Source: an uncultured Paracoccus sp.
Lineage (GTDB): Bacteria; Pseudomonadota; Alphaproteobacteria; Rhodobacterales; Rhodobacteraceae
Reading direction: 5' to 3'
Assembly: GCF_945915435.1 (NCBI RefSeq)
Contig: NZ_CAMEFG010000002.1
Coordinates: 1-64,000, forward strand
Length of the DNA: 64,000 nucleotides
Made by a program: the position numbers and the translations under genes. Under the pieces are notes generated by a model. That model made no database searches and had not been told where the DNA came from. It saw only the letters and a program-made list of their open reading frames with translations. Positions 8,166 through 16,869 of the stretch are shown here, piece by piece; position 1 is the first letter of the stretch; every line of letters starts with the position of its first letter.

Positions 8166-9062
8166 ATGGATGCAGTGAAAATCGGTTTCATCGGGTTGGG
8201 CGTGATGGGTGCGCCGATGGCGCGCCATCTTGTCGCGGCGGGGCATGAACTGACCGTCTCGCTCAATCGCTCGGGTCTGCCCGAGGGGTTGGCCGCCAGC
8301 GTCGCGAAGAACCCCGCCGAGGTCGCGCGGGCCAGCGAGGTGGTCATCACCATGCTGCCCGACACGCCCGACGTCGAGCACGTGCTGCTGGGCGATAACG
8401 GCGTGATCGCCGGGACTTCGCCGGGTGCGCTGGTCATCGACATGAGTTCGATCAGCCCCATCGCGACGGCACGTTTCGCCGAGGCGATCCGGGCCGGGGG
8501 GGCGGGCTACCTGGACGCCCCGGTGTCCGGCGGCGAGGTGGGGGCAAAGGCCGCCAGCCTGACGATCATGGTCGGCGGTCCCGAGGCCGAGTTCCGCCGC
8601 GCCCTGCCGATCTTCGAGGTGCTGGGCAAGAACATCACGCTGATCGGCGAATCGAACGGTGCGGGCCAGACCTGCAAGATCGCCAACCAGATCATTGTCG
8701 CCCTGAATATTCAGGCGGTGTCCGAGGCGCTGGTCTTTGCCGCCAAGGCCGGTTGCGACCCGGCGAAGGTGCGCCAGGCGCTGCTGGGCGGCTTTGCATC
8801 CTCGCGCGTGCTGGAGGTGCATGGAGAGCGGATGATCGACCGCAGCTTCGCCCCCGGCTTCCGCATCCGGCTGCATCAGAAGGATCTTGGCCTTGCGCTG
8901 GAAAGCGCGCGTGCGCTTGGCGTCTCGCTGCCCAATACGGCAACGGCGCAGGAACTGATGAACGCCTGCGCCGCGCATGGCGGCGGCGACCAGGATCACT
9001 CGGCGCTGGTCAAGGCTTTGGAAGCATTGGCAAACAACCCCGTTGCGAAAGGTGATGAATGA
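8166..9062 (+). CDS. NAD(P)-dependent 3-hydroxyisobutyrate dehydrogenase-family oxidoreductase
   Basis: About 298 residues, the usual family length. It has the N-terminal Rossmann motif KIGFIGLGVMGAPMARHL, the substrate-binding DAPVSGGEVGAKAASLTIMVGG, and the catalytic Lys in GAGQTCKIANQII. The family includes 3-hydroxyisobutyrate, tartronate-semialdehyde and beta-hydroxyacid dehydrogenases. The start is uncertain: the ATG at 8166 was chosen, but a GTG at 8175 has AAGGA spaced 8 bases upstream and would give the more typical MKIGFIG start. An ATG at 8136 is less likely. The stop overlaps the next gene by ATGA. Confidence 0.9.
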   Translation: MDAVKIGFIGLGVMGAPMARHLVAAGHELTVSLNRSGLPEGLAASVAKNPAEVARASEVVITMLPDTPDVEHVLLGDNGVIAGTSPGALVIDMSSISPIATARFAEAIRAGGAGYLDAPVSGGEVGAKAASLTIMVGGPEAEFRRALPIFEVLGKNITLIGESNGAGQTCKIANQIIVALNIQAVSEALVFAAKAGCDPAKVRQALLGGFASSRVLEVHGERMIDRSFAPGFRIRLHQKDLGLALESARALGVSLPNTATAQELMNACAAHGGGDQDHSALVKALEALANNPVAKGDE

Positions 9063-9874
9063 TGCGCGGAACCGGCAAGGCGGATGTCTTCGTGATGCTG
9101 GCCCATCCCGTGGGCCATGCGAAAAGTCCCGGCGTATTCAACGAGATATTCGAGCAGAAGGGCCTCGATAGCCTGATGGTTCCGCTGACCTGCCGGCCCG
9201 AGGATTTCGACATCTTCTGGGCGGGGCTGACGGCGGCGGAAAACGTGCGCGGCGTCATCGTCTCGGTCCCCTACAAGCAAGCGGTGTTTGGGAAATGCGC
9301 GAACGGGCATGACCGCGCGACGCGGGTGCGCAGCGCCAATTCGGTGCGCCGCAACCCGGACGGGACGTGGTATGCCGACAATTTCGACGGCGTGGGCTTT
9401 ATCGAGGGGCTGAAGGCGGGCGGGCACCGGATCGCGGGCAGGCGCGTCCTTCAGGTCGGCGCGGGTGGTGCGGGGGCCTCGCTGGCCTATTGCCTGGCCG
9501 AGGAGGGCGCGGCCGAGATCCGGCTTTTCGACGTGGACGAATCCCGCGCGGCTGCACTGGCCGCGATGGTCGCCGCCAAGTTTCCCGATTGCAGCATCGC
9601 GACCGGCCCCGCCGATCCGACGGGCATGGACATGGCGGTCAACGCCACGCCGATGGGGCTGAAGCCCTCGGACCCGCTGCCGATGGACGTCGCGAAACTG
9701 ACGCCCGAAATGACCGTCGTGGACATCATCATGGAACCCGCCGAGACGCCGCTTCTGGCCGAGGCCCGGCGGATCGGCTGCACCATTCAGCCGGGCCGCC
9801 CGATGATGGATTTCCAGGTCGAGGCGATGGCCGGTTTCTTCGACATCGACCGCAAGGATCGCGGCAATGGCTGA
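9059..9874 (+). CDS. Shikimate dehydrogenase-family (AroE-like) oxidoreductase
   Basis: A 271-residue AroE-fold protein. It has HAKSPGVFNEIF (substrate Ser region), VSVPYK with the catalytic Lys, NFDGVGF with the catalytic Asp, the NAD(P) motif VGAGGAGASLAYCLAE and NATPMGLKPSDPLP. The substrate-binding region differs from housekeeping AroE (HAKSP rather than HSxSP), and it sits in a catabolic operon between two other dehydrogenases. A role on a quinate-, hydroxyacid- or aminoacid-like substrate is therefore more likely than aromatic biosynthesis. It is coupled to its neighbours, with a 4-bp overlap upstream and 8-bp downstream. Confidence 0.87.
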   Translation: MMRGTGKADVFVMLAHPVGHAKSPGVFNEIFEQKGLDSLMVPLTCRPEDFDIFWAGLTAAENVRGVIVSVPYKQAVFGKCANGHDRATRVRSANSVRRNPDGTWYADNFDGVGFIEGLKAGGHRIAGRRVLQVGAGGAGASLAYCLAEEGAAEIRLFDVDESRAAALAAMVAAKFPDCSIATGPADPTGMDMAVNATPMGLKPSDPLPMDVAKLTPEMTVVDIIMEPAETPLLAEARRIGCTIQPGRPMMDFQVEAMAGFFDIDRKDRGNG

Positions 9875-10676
9875 GGTCGCCAGCGCCGTCGTGATCGGCG
9901 GAACCTCGGGCATCGGCAAGGCGATCGCGCTGCGCCTTGCCCTTGCAGGCGCGCAGGTGATCGTCGCGGGCCGCGATGCCGCGCGCGGCGAGGCCGTGGC
10001 CGCCGAGGCCACCCGTCTCGGCGCGCCCCTTGCGCGCTTCGTTGCCGTGGATGTGGCCGAGCCGGATCAGGTCGAGGCGCTTGGCCGGCGGGTCGAGGAT
10101 GCGATGGGCATCCCCGAGGTCGTCGTCAACTGCGCGGGCATCCTGCAAAGCGGCAAGCATGTGCTGGATCAAGACCTTGCCGAAGACGAACGCATATGGC
10201 GCATCAACTATCGCGGCACGCTGGTCGGCGCGCAGGTCTTTGGCCGGATGATGAAGCGGGCAGGGCGGGGCGCGATCCTGAATGTCGGCTCGCTGGCGTC
10301 TTTCGCGCCGCTGTCGCTGCCGTCCTACACGCCGGGCAAGCAGGCCGTGCAGGCGCTGACCGGCATCCTCGCGGCCGAGCTTGGCCCCCACGGCATCCGC
10401 GTCAATGCGGTCGCGCCGGGCTATACGCTGTCGGACGGCCTTCAGGCCCGGATCGCGGCGGGTGAACGCGACCCCGACGCGATCCTCGACACCACCGCGC
10501 TGAAGAAATTCGTCGCCCCCCAGGACGTGGCCGAGGCGGCGTTGTTTCTGTGTTCGCCCCGTGCGGCTTCGATCACCGGGGTCACGCTGCCCGTCGATGC
10601 GGGCTGGCTGGTGCAGGCCCCCTACGCGCATTACCTGCGCGGCAATCCCATCAGGAAAGGCCAACAAGATGAGTGA
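9867..10676 (+). CDS. Classical SDR oxidoreductase
   Basis: A 269-residue short-chain dehydrogenase. It has the cofactor motif VIGGTSGIGKAIAL at the N-terminus, NCAGILQSG, the catalytic Ser in NVGSLASFAPL, and Tyr-x3-Lys in SYTPGKQ. The C-terminal SPRAASITGVTLPVDAGW is standard for the FabG-like group. It overlaps the AroE-like gene by 8 bp and the ridA gene by 8 bp. It is one of four dehydrogenases in this operon region, and its substrate is not determinable. Confidence 0.92.
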   Translation: MAEVASAVVIGGTSGIGKAIALRLALAGAQVIVAGRDAARGEAVAAEATRLGAPLARFVAVDVAEPDQVEALGRRVEDAMGIPEVVVNCAGILQSGKHVLDQDLAEDERIWRINYRGTLVGAQVFGRMMKRAGRGAILNVGSLASFAPLSLPSYTPGKQAVQALTGILAAELGPHGIRVNAVAPGYTLSDGLQARIAAGERDPDAILDTTALKKFVAPQDVAEAALFLCSPRAASITGVTLPVDAGWLVQAPYAHYLRGNPIRKGQQDE

Positions 10677-11016
10677 TATCAACCGCTTTGACTTCGACAC
10701 GCGCATCCATCACGGCGTTGTCCACAATGGCGTCGTCTATCTGACCGGACAGGTCGCCACGCCGGGCCAGCCGGCGGCGGACCAGATGCACGAGATTCTG
10801 GCCAGGATCGACGACCTGCTGGCCAAGGCGGGAACCGACAAGACGCGCATCCTGCATGTGCAGATGTGGCTGGACGATGTGCGCGACTTCGACGAGGTGA
10901 ACCAGGTCTGGGATGCCTGGATGCCGCGGGAACATGCGCCCGCGCGGTCATCGGGGCAAGGGCGGATGGCCAAGCCCGGAATGCTGGTGGAACTGATCGT
11001 TACGGCGGCTGTGTGA
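10669..11016 (+). CDS. RidA/YjgF/UK114 family enamine/imine deaminase
   Basis: A 115-residue protein of typical RidA length. It has the N-terminal HHGVVHNGVVYLTGQV, LTGQVATPG and the C-terminal catalytic-site region PGMLVELIVTAAV. RidA-family proteins hydrolyse reactive enamine or imine intermediates released by PLP or flavin amine-oxidising enzymes. The start MSDINRF has AGGAAAGG upstream and overlaps the SDR stop. Its presence beside a DAO-family flavoprotein supports an imine-forming step in this pathway. The conserved Arg of active RidA members is plausibly in PARSSGQGRM, though I cannot assign it with certainty. Confidence 0.9.
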   Translation: MSDINRFDFDTRIHHGVVHNGVVYLTGQVATPGQPAADQMHEILARIDDLLAKAGTDKTRILHVQMWLDDVRDFDEVNQVWDAWMPREHAPARSSGQGRMAKPGMLVELIVTAAV

Positions 11017-11076
11017 TGTCCTACAACGGTCGCGGGACGCCCGGTCCGCGAACCGGGGCGACATGAAGGAAAACAC

Positions 11077-11859
11077 ATGGCCAAGCGCAAATCACTGTCC
11101 ACCATCGTCTGGGAAAGCCTGTCGGGCAAGATCGCCTCGGGCGAATTGCAACCCGGCGCGCAGCTTCCGACCGAGGCCGAACTGTGCGCGGAATACGAGG
11201 TCAGCCGGACTGTGGTGCGCGAGGCCATTGCCCGGTTGCGCTCGGACGGGCTGGTCATTCCGCAGCAGGGCCGCGGCATGTTCGTCAGCGAGGCGCCGAG
11301 GCAAAGCTTCCTGATTGCCGAAGAAACGCTTCAGACCCTGCCCGAGACGATCTCGCTTCTGGAACTGCGCATGAGCGTCGAGGTCGAATCCGCCGCCCTT
11401 TGCGCCGAACGCCGCAGCGACACCGAAGCGCGCGAGATCCGCGCCCTGATGGAGCAGGTCGACGCCCTTCATGCCGACCCGGAAAAGGTTGAAATCCATT
11501 ACGATTACGACTTCCACGTGAAGATCGCGCAGGCTTCGGGCAATCCGCTGATCCTGGCGTTTCTGGAATATCTGCGCCCGCTGATCGTGCCGCGCTTCCA
11601 GCTTGGCCATATCGTCGCGCCGGATCTCAAGGACCGCTATTATTCGCGCATCCACCGCGAACATCAAGACATCGTCCTGGCGATCGAGTCCGCCGATCCA
11701 CCGCGCGCGCGCGAGGCGATGCGCAGCCATCTGCTCAACAGCCTGGAACGCCTGCGCGCGCTGGCGGCTGCACGCGGCGCGACCGCCGGGCGTCCGGTTT
11801 CCGGTGATGCGCTTTTCCGTGCGCAGCCGCCGCTGGCAAAGAGAAAAACTGATGTATGA
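11077..11859 (+). CDS. GntR-family regulator with FCD domain (FadR subfamily)
   Basis: A 260-residue regulator. The N-terminal winged helix (about residues 8-75) contains LPTEAELCAEYEVSRTVVREA and QQGRGMFVSE, and is followed by an all-helical FCD ligand domain whose HYDYDFHVKIAQASGNP and HREHQDIVLAI segments hold likely metal-binding His residues. Such proteins usually repress catabolic operons and are released by a small organic acid. It is encoded within the dehydrogenase cluster. The palindrome at 8111-8126 is a candidate binding site. Confidence 0.92.
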   Translation: MAKRKSLSTIVWESLSGKIASGELQPGAQLPTEAELCAEYEVSRTVVREAIARLRSDGLVIPQQGRGMFVSEAPRQSFLIAEETLQTLPETISLLELRMSVEVESAALCAERRSDTEAREIRALMEQVDALHADPEKVEIHYDYDFHVKIAQASGNPLILAFLEYLRPLIVPRFQLGHIVAPDLKDRYYSRIHREHQDIVLAIESADPPRAREAMRSHLLNSLERLRALAAARGATAGRPVSGDALFRAQPPLAKRKTDV

Positions 11860-12064
11860 CGAATCTGCCCCTGCCGTTCCGATCCGCCGCGCGGCCCCTG
11901 TCCGGGCCTGCACATGCAGCATGTCCGCCCCATGGCGGCGGGCCGGTCGCGACGGGGCGCCGGACATGAAGGGGAAAGAAAATCTTTGGTCTTGGCGGAA
12001 TTTCTTGATTTTGCCGCAAGCCCCCATCCCGGACAGTCAACCCATCGGCAGGTAAGGAGCGATC

Positions 12065-12784
12065 ATGACGACGGCATTGGTGACGGGCGCGACCAGCGGC
12101 ATCGGGCGGGCCATCGCGCTGGAACTGGCAGGGGCCGGGCATGACGTCTATGCCGTCGGGCGCAGCCGCCACGCGCTTGAGCAATTGCGCGCGAGTGCGA
12201 GAAACATCACGCCGATCTGCCTGGACGTCACCGATCGCGAGGCGGTCGAGGCGACCATCCCCGACCTGCATGTCGATGTGCTGGTGAACAATGCCGGGAT
12301 GATGCCGCCGCTGTGCAGTTTCGCCGATGCGAAGATGGGCGATATCGACACGACGCTGGAGGTCAATCTCAGCGCGGTGATCGCGCTGACGCGCCATGTC
12401 GTGGTGCAGATGCGCGAACGCCAATCGGGGCATATCGTCTTTATCGGCTCGGCCGCGGCGCACAGCCCCTTTCCGAACATGGCGGTCTATTCCGCGACCA
12501 AGGCCGGGATTTCGGGCTTCGCCGCGGCCCTGCGCGCGGATCTCTCGCCCTTTGGCGTGCGCGTGACCGAGGTGGTTCCGGGCCGTGTCCAGACCGCGCT
12601 TTACGAAGATATCCTGGACGATGACGCGCGCCGGGCGATGTATTCGGCGGTGAAGGCCGTCCAGCCCGAGGACGTGGCGCAGATGGTGCGCGCCGTGCTG
12701 GCCCTGCCCGAATGGGCCGATGTGACGCGCTTCGACATCATGACGACAAGACCGACAACCCCCAACCAGCAGGTGAAGAAATGA
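12065..12784 (+). CDS. Classical SDR oxidoreductase
   Basis: A 239-residue SDR with [28 protein letters not shown], the catalytic Ser in [10 protein letters not shown] and Tyr-x3-Lys in [11 protein letters not shown]. The end of the protein is typical of the NADP-dependent serine/3-hydroxy acid dehydrogenase (YdfG-like) group. AAGGAG precedes the ATG. It follows 205 bp with no convincing gene after the GntR gene, so it may start a separate transcript with the next SDR, which it overlaps by ATGA. Confidence 0.9.
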   Translation: MTTALVTGATSGIGRAIALELAGAGHDVYAVGRSRHALEQLRASARNITPICLDVTDREAVEATIPDLHVDVLVNNAGMMPPLCSFADAKMGDIDTTLEVNLSAVIALTRHVVVQMRERQSGHIVFIGSAAAHSPFPNMAVYSATKAGISGFAAALRADLSPFGVRVTEVVPGRVQTALYEDILDDDARRAMYSAVKAVQPEDVAQMVRAVLALPEWADVTRFDIMTTRPTTPNQQVKK

Positions 12785-13530
12785 AGGATCTCTCAGTGGT
12801 GATCGTCGGCGGCGGCGCCGGGCTTGGCGCGCTTCTGGCCGGGATGGCGGTCGAGGCCGGGGCCTCGGGGCTGGGGATCATCGACCTGAACGGCGATGCC
12901 GCCGAGGCCGCGTTGCAGCCCGCCCGCGACAAGGGGCTGCCCGTGGCCTCTGCCAGTGCGGATATCGGCAAGGGTTCCGACTGCCATGCCGCTTTCGGCA
13001 AGATGGCCGAGGCGCTTGGCCGCGTCGATACGCTGATCAACTGCGCCGCCATCTATCCGCGCCGCCCGATCCTTCAGATCACGGACGCGGAATGGGATGC
13101 CTCGAATGCGGTCAACATCAAGGGCACCTATCACATGATGGTCGCCGCCGTCGCCCATATGCGCGAACAGGCCCCACGGCCCGAGGTGCGGGGGCGCATC
13201 GTCAACATCACCTCGGTCGATGCGTTCAAGGCCCACCCGCAGAACGCCCATTACGCCGCGACCAAGGCGGCGGTGGTCAGCCTGACGCGATCCTTCGCCC
13301 ATGAGGTCGCGAAGGACGGCATCCTCGTGAACTCGGTCGCGCCTGCGGGCATGGCGACGGAACGCGCGCGCGAACTGGGCTTTCTGGATGAACTGGCGAA
13401 GGCCAGCCCCCTTGGGCGCGGCGCGAAGCCGGTCGAGATCGCCGAATGGGTGCTGATGACCGGCGGGCCGAAGAACACCTATATGACCGGCGAAAACGTC
13501 ATCGTTTCAGGCGGGTATATCTACGCCTGA
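12781..13530 (+). CDS. Classical SDR oxidoreductase
   Basis: A 249-residue SDR. The cofactor motif is degenerate ([15 protein letters not shown], with GGGAGLG in place of TGxxxGIG). [10 protein letters not shown] replaces the usual NNAG. The catalytic Ser is in NITSVDAF, and Tyr-x3-Lys is HYAATKAAV. The final [13 protein letters not shown] is normal. Start chosen at MKDLSV because it overlaps the previous stop by ATGA. The two linked SDRs may catalyse consecutive oxidations or form a hetero-oligomer; this is inference. Confidence 0.9.
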   Translation: MKDLSVVIVGGGAGLGALLAGMAVEAGASGLGIIDLNGDAAEAALQPARDKGLPVASASADIGKGSDCHAAFGKMAEALGRVDTLINCAAIYPRRPILQITDAEWDASNAVNIKGTYHMMVAAVAHMREQAPRPEVRGRIVNITSVDAFKAHPQNAHYAATKAAVVSLTRSFAHEVAKDGILVNSVAPAGMATERARELGFLDELAKASPLGRGAKPVEIAEWVLMTGGPKNTYMTGENVIVSGGYIYA

Positions 13531-13553
13531 GGGCCGGGCAAGGGGGTAATGCG

Positions 13554-14537
13554 ATGAAGCGGCCAGCGGGTGGAACGGATCAGGCGCAAGGCGCGGACGG
13601 CAGGTTGCGGCTGCCTTCGCTGAACGCGCTGAAGGCGTTTCACGCGGTCGCGCGTCATTGCAGCCTGCGCCAGGCCGCCGAAGAGCTGTTCGTGACCCCG
13701 CAGGCGGTCGGCCAGCAGATCAAGCTGCTTGAGGATTCGCTGGGTGTGAGCCTGTTCGAACGCAAGGGCCGCGCCATCGAGCCGACGGAATCCGCGATCC
13801 TGCTGGCCCACTACGTCGAGGCGGGCTTCAACGAATTCGCCGAAGGGGTGCGGCGCGTCACCCGCGCGTCGTGGCGCGAGCGGATCAACCTCAACATCAG
13901 CCCCTATTTCGCGGCGAACCATCTGCTGCCGCGCCTGTCGAAATTCCGCGAGATGCTGCCCGGCGCCGACCTGCGGCTGACCACCATGATCGACATGCCG
14001 GATTTCGCCCGCGACGACATCGATATGACCGTGCAATGGGGTTATGGGAACTGGGGCGATTACGAATGCGAATTGCTGACGCCCGATCCCAAGGTCATCT
14101 GCTGCACGCCCGAACTGGGCGCGCGGATCAAGACCCCCGCCGACCTGCCCCGCTTCACCCTGCTCGATACCGTCAAGTCGAAACGGATCTGGAACGATAT
14201 CCTGCGCCATCTGGGCGTGACCGAGGCCCGGCGCGACGACAGCATCAGCTTCGACGACGCCGCCTCGATGCGTCGGGCGACGTTGCAGGGGATCGGGATC
14301 GGGCTGATCTCGGTCCAGGACGCCGAAACCGACCTGCGCAGCGGTGCGCTGGTCGCGCCGATCGGGCGCGATGCGCTGACCGGCATGCCCGCCGCGGAAG
14401 TGCCGGGCTTTTACCTGATCGTGCCGCGCAGCCACCTGCGGGTGAAGGCGGTGGCGGCGCTTCATCGCTGGCTGATCCGGCAGGACTGGCAGGGCGATCT
14501 CTACGGCAAGAGCCGGCAAGGAGCGGCCGTCGCGTAA
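13554..14537 (+). CDS. LysR-family regulator (GcvA-like)
   Basis: A 327-residue LTTR. The helix-turn-helix is at about residues 20-75 (SLNALKAFHAVARHCSLRQA, VTPQAVGQQIKLLE, LFERKGRAIEPT). A LysR substrate-binding domain follows, including the GcvA-like pattern DDIDMTVQWGYGNWGDYECELL. AAGGGGG lies upstream of the ATG. It sits between the SDR pair and the aapJQMP transporter and reads in the same direction, which is unusual for a LysR gene divergent from its target. It may control the transporter genes just downstream. Confidence 0.92.
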   Translation: MKRPAGGTDQAQGADGRLRLPSLNALKAFHAVARHCSLRQAAEELFVTPQAVGQQIKLLEDSLGVSLFERKGRAIEPTESAILLAHYVEAGFNEFAEGVRRVTRASWRERINLNISPYFAANHLLPRLSKFREMLPGADLRLTTMIDMPDFARDDIDMTVQWGYGNWGDYECELLTPDPKVICCTPELGARIKTPADLPRFTLLDTVKSKRIWNDILRHLGVTEARRDDSISFDDAASMRRATLQGIGIGLISVQDAETDLRSGALVAPIGRDALTGMPAAEVPGFYLIVPRSHLRVKAVAALHRWLIRQDWQGDLYGKSRQGAAVA

Positions 14538-14550
14538 GCGCGCCGGTCTG

Positions 14551-14573
14551 CCGTCCCGCGATGCGCGGGGCGG
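14551..14573 (+). terminator. Hairpin after the LysR gene
   Basis: A ten-base stem (CCGTCCCGCG at 14551-14560 with CGCGGGGCGG at 14564-14573, one G-T wobble) and three-base loop start 14 bp after the LysR stop and precede aapJ. There is no T run on the plus strand, so termination is only probable. Confidence 0.5.
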
Positions 14574-14616
14574 TCATGACAACGAAAACGACAATAATTC
14601 CAAGGGAGAAAACAAG

Positions 14617-15645
14617 ATGAAAACGCTGAAATACGGCCTGGGCGCCGCCCTGATCGCCCTTTCCGGCGGCATGGCCCACGCCAACGCCGGTCCGACGCTG
14701 AAAACCGTCCAGGACCGTGGCGAGTTGCTTTGCACCGGCCATGACGGGTCCTATCTGGGCTTTGCCGAGGTGGACAGCCGGGGCGAATGGAAGGGGATCG
14801 ACATCGAGCTTTGCCGCGCCGTGGCGACCGCCATCTTCGGCGACCCGGCCAAGCTGACCATCCTTCCGATCAGTTGGGCGCAACGCTGGCCCGCGCTTCA
14901 GTCGGGCGAAGTCGATCTGGTGATCAAGGCTTCGGGCGCGACGCTGAGCCGCGACACCGAACTGGGGCTGCAATTCTCGCTGTCCTATTACCTGGGCACG
15001 ACCAAGGTGATGGCGCACAGGGAACTGGGGCTGGAAACGCTGGCCGATGCCGATGGCGGCACGGTCTGCATCCCGGCGGGCACGACGATCCAGCAGCAGA
15101 TGTCATCCTATGCGGCCAAGCTGGGGATCACGCTGGAACATGTCCTGATCGAAAAGACCGAGGAACTTGAGCAGGCCTATTTCTCGGGCCGCTGCGACCT
15201 TTACGCCCAATGGGGTCCGGTCGTCGCCATCGCCCGCGCCGCCAAGGGCAACGTCGATGAACACGACATCCTGCCCGACGTCCTGGCGCTGGAACCCGAG
15301 GTGATCGTGATGCGTCCGGGCGACGACAACTGGATCGACGTCGCCAACTGGACGCTTTCCGCGCTGTGGTTCGCCGAGCAGGAAGGCATCACCTCGGAAA
15401 ACGTCGATGAGATCCGCGACAACCCCGCCACCCCCGAGATCGCCAAGTTCCTGGGCGTCAATCCGGGCATGGGCACGGGTCTGGGGCTGCCGGACGACTG
15501 GGCCTATAACGTCATCAAGCATGTCGGCAACTATGCCGAGATCTTCGACCGCAGCCTTGGCGAAGGCTCGCCCTACAAGATGGACCGAGAGATGACCGCG
15601 CTGTGGAGCGATGGCGGGGTTCTCTATCCCTACCTGATCGACTGA
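14617..15645 (+). CDS. aapJ: General L-amino acid ABC transporter, periplasmic binding protein
   Basis: A 342-residue polar amino-acid binding protein. A Sec signal peptide (about residues 1-22, ending AHA) precedes TLKTVQDRGELLCTGHDG, the usual start of the AapJ/BztA group, with later DIELCRAVATAIFGDP. It has a strong ribosome-binding site, AAGGGAG. The gene order binding protein, two permeases, ATPase matches AapJQMP/BztABCD. These systems take up a wide range of L-amino acids. Being tied to the catabolic genes upstream, the substrate could be an unusual amino acid; that is inference. Confidence 0.92.
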   Translation: MKTLKYGLGAALIALSGGMAHANAGPTLKTVQDRGELLCTGHDGSYLGFAEVDSRGEWKGIDIELCRAVATAIFGDPAKLTILPISWAQRWPALQSGEVDLVIKASGATLSRDTELGLQFSLSYYLGTTKVMAHRELGLETLADADGGTVCIPAGTTIQQQMSSYAAKLGITLEHVLIEKTEELEQAYFSGRCDLYAQWGPVVAIARAAKGNVDEHDILPDVLALEPEVIVMRPGDDNWIDVANWTLSALWFAEQEGITSENVDEIRDNPATPEIAKFLGVNPGMGTGLGLPDDWAYNVIKHVGNYAEIFDRSLGEGSPYKMDREMTALWSDGGVLYPYLID

Positions 15646-15652
15646 CCCAGCA

Positions 15653-15676
15653 CCCCGCCCCCTTGCCGGGGCGGGG
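15653..15676 (+). promoter_or_regulatory. G+C-rich intercistronic hairpin between aapJ and aapQ
   Basis: A perfect 9-bp stem CCCCGCCCC/GGGGCGGGG (15653-15661 and 15668-15676) with a six-base loop begins 8 bp after the aapJ stop. Such hairpins commonly protect the binding-protein mRNA or partially terminate, giving more binding protein than permease. Confidence 0.6.
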
Positions 15677-15702
15677 CGATTCCGGCTTGAAGGGATATCG
15701 CG

Positions 15703-16866
15703 ATGTCGAACCTCTGGCGAAATCAAAAGGTCCGCAACCTGTTCTTGCAGGGGCTTTTCGTGGCCGCCGTCCTGCTGATCGTTATCGGCGGCTGGATGAA
15801 CGCCCAGCAGACGATGCAGTCGCAGCGCATGATCTCGGGCTTCGGCTTTCTGCACAAATCGACCGGCTGGGACGTGAACTTTTCCCTGCTGCCCGCCTCG
15901 GCGAACGATCCCTATTGGTGGTTTTTCGTGATCGGCATCGTCAACACGCTGTTTCTGGGTGTGCTGGGGCTGATGCTGGCGACGTTCATCGGCGGGCTGG
16001 TCGGGCTGGCGCGGACATCCTCGAACGCGATGTTGCAGCTTCTGGGGCGAACCTATGTCGATTTCTTCCGCAATATCCCGCTGATCCTTCAGGTCTTTTT
16101 CTGGTATGCCTTCGTCACGCGCCTGCCTTCGGTGCGCAACGCGATCGAGATCGGGCCGATGACGCTTTCCAGCCGCGGCGTCTATATTCCCGCGCTGAAC
16201 GTCGGCGGCTGGTATCTTTTCGCGGCGGCGCTGGCGCTGGTGGCGGCGGTCGTCCTGCCCTTGTGGACCCGGACCACGCGCCGCATCGACAAGCCACGCG
16301 AGGAACGTCGCGGCATGGTCCTGGCCGCGCTTTTCGGCAGCCTCGCGCTGGTGCTGGCGCTCTTGTGGCTGGGCCGCCTGCCGGAGACGCCGCTGATCGA
16401 CGTGCCGCAATTGCAGGGCCTGAACATGCGCGGCGGGTTGCGCGTCTCGCCCGAGTTCTCGGCGCTGCTGATCGCCATCGGCATCTACGGCGGCGCCTAT
16501 ATCGGCGAGATCGTGCGCGGCGGCTTCAAGGCCGTGGGCCGCGGCCAGACCGAGGCGGCGCATTCGCTGGGCCTTTCGCCCTGGCAGACCTTTTCGCGCA
16601 TCAGCCTGCCGCTGGCGCTGCGCGCCATGCTGCCCATCCTGGCCAACCAGTATATCTGGCTGATCAAGGCCACGACGATGGGGATCGCCATCGGCTTCAC
16701 CGATTTCTTCATGATCGTCGCCGTGACCATCAACCAGTCCGGCCAGACGATCGAGGCCATCGCCATCCTGATGGCGGGCTTCCTGGCGATCAACCTGACC
16801 ATCGCGGCGATCTTCAACCGCATCAACAAAGCCATCGCCCTCAAGGGCAACCAGTTGCGGAGCTGA
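15703..16866 (+). CDS. aapQ: General L-amino acid ABC transporter, permease
   Basis: A 387-residue HisM-type inner-membrane permease, longer than simple family members because of an extended N-terminal half, as in AapQ/BztB. The first transmembrane segment follows NQKVRNLFLQGLF. The cytoplasmic ATPase-contact (EAA) loop is EAAHSLGLSPWQTFSRISLP at about residues 282-301. FFRNIPLILQVFFWYAF is characteristic of amino-acid permeases. AAGGGAT lies upstream of the start. It is followed 3 bp later by the second permease. Confidence 0.92.
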   Translation: MSNLWRNQKVRNLFLQGLFVAAVLLIVIGGWMNAQQTMQSQRMISGFGFLHKSTGWDVNFSLLPASANDPYWWFFVIGIVNTLFLGVLGLMLATFIGGLVGLARTSSNAMLQLLGRTYVDFFRNIPLILQVFFWYAFVTRLPSVRNAIEIGPMTLSSRGVYIPALNVGGWYLFAAALALVAAVVLPLWTRTTRRIDKPREERRGMVLAALFGSLALVLALLWLGRLPETPLIDVPQLQGLNMRGGLRVSPEFSALLIAIGIYGGAYIGEIVRGGFKAVGRGQTEAAHSLGLSPWQTFSRISLPLALRAMLPILANQYIWLIKATTMGIAIGFTDFFMIVAVTINQSGQTIEAIAILMAGFLAINLTIAAIFNRINKAIALKGNQLRS

Positions 16867-16869
16867 CCG

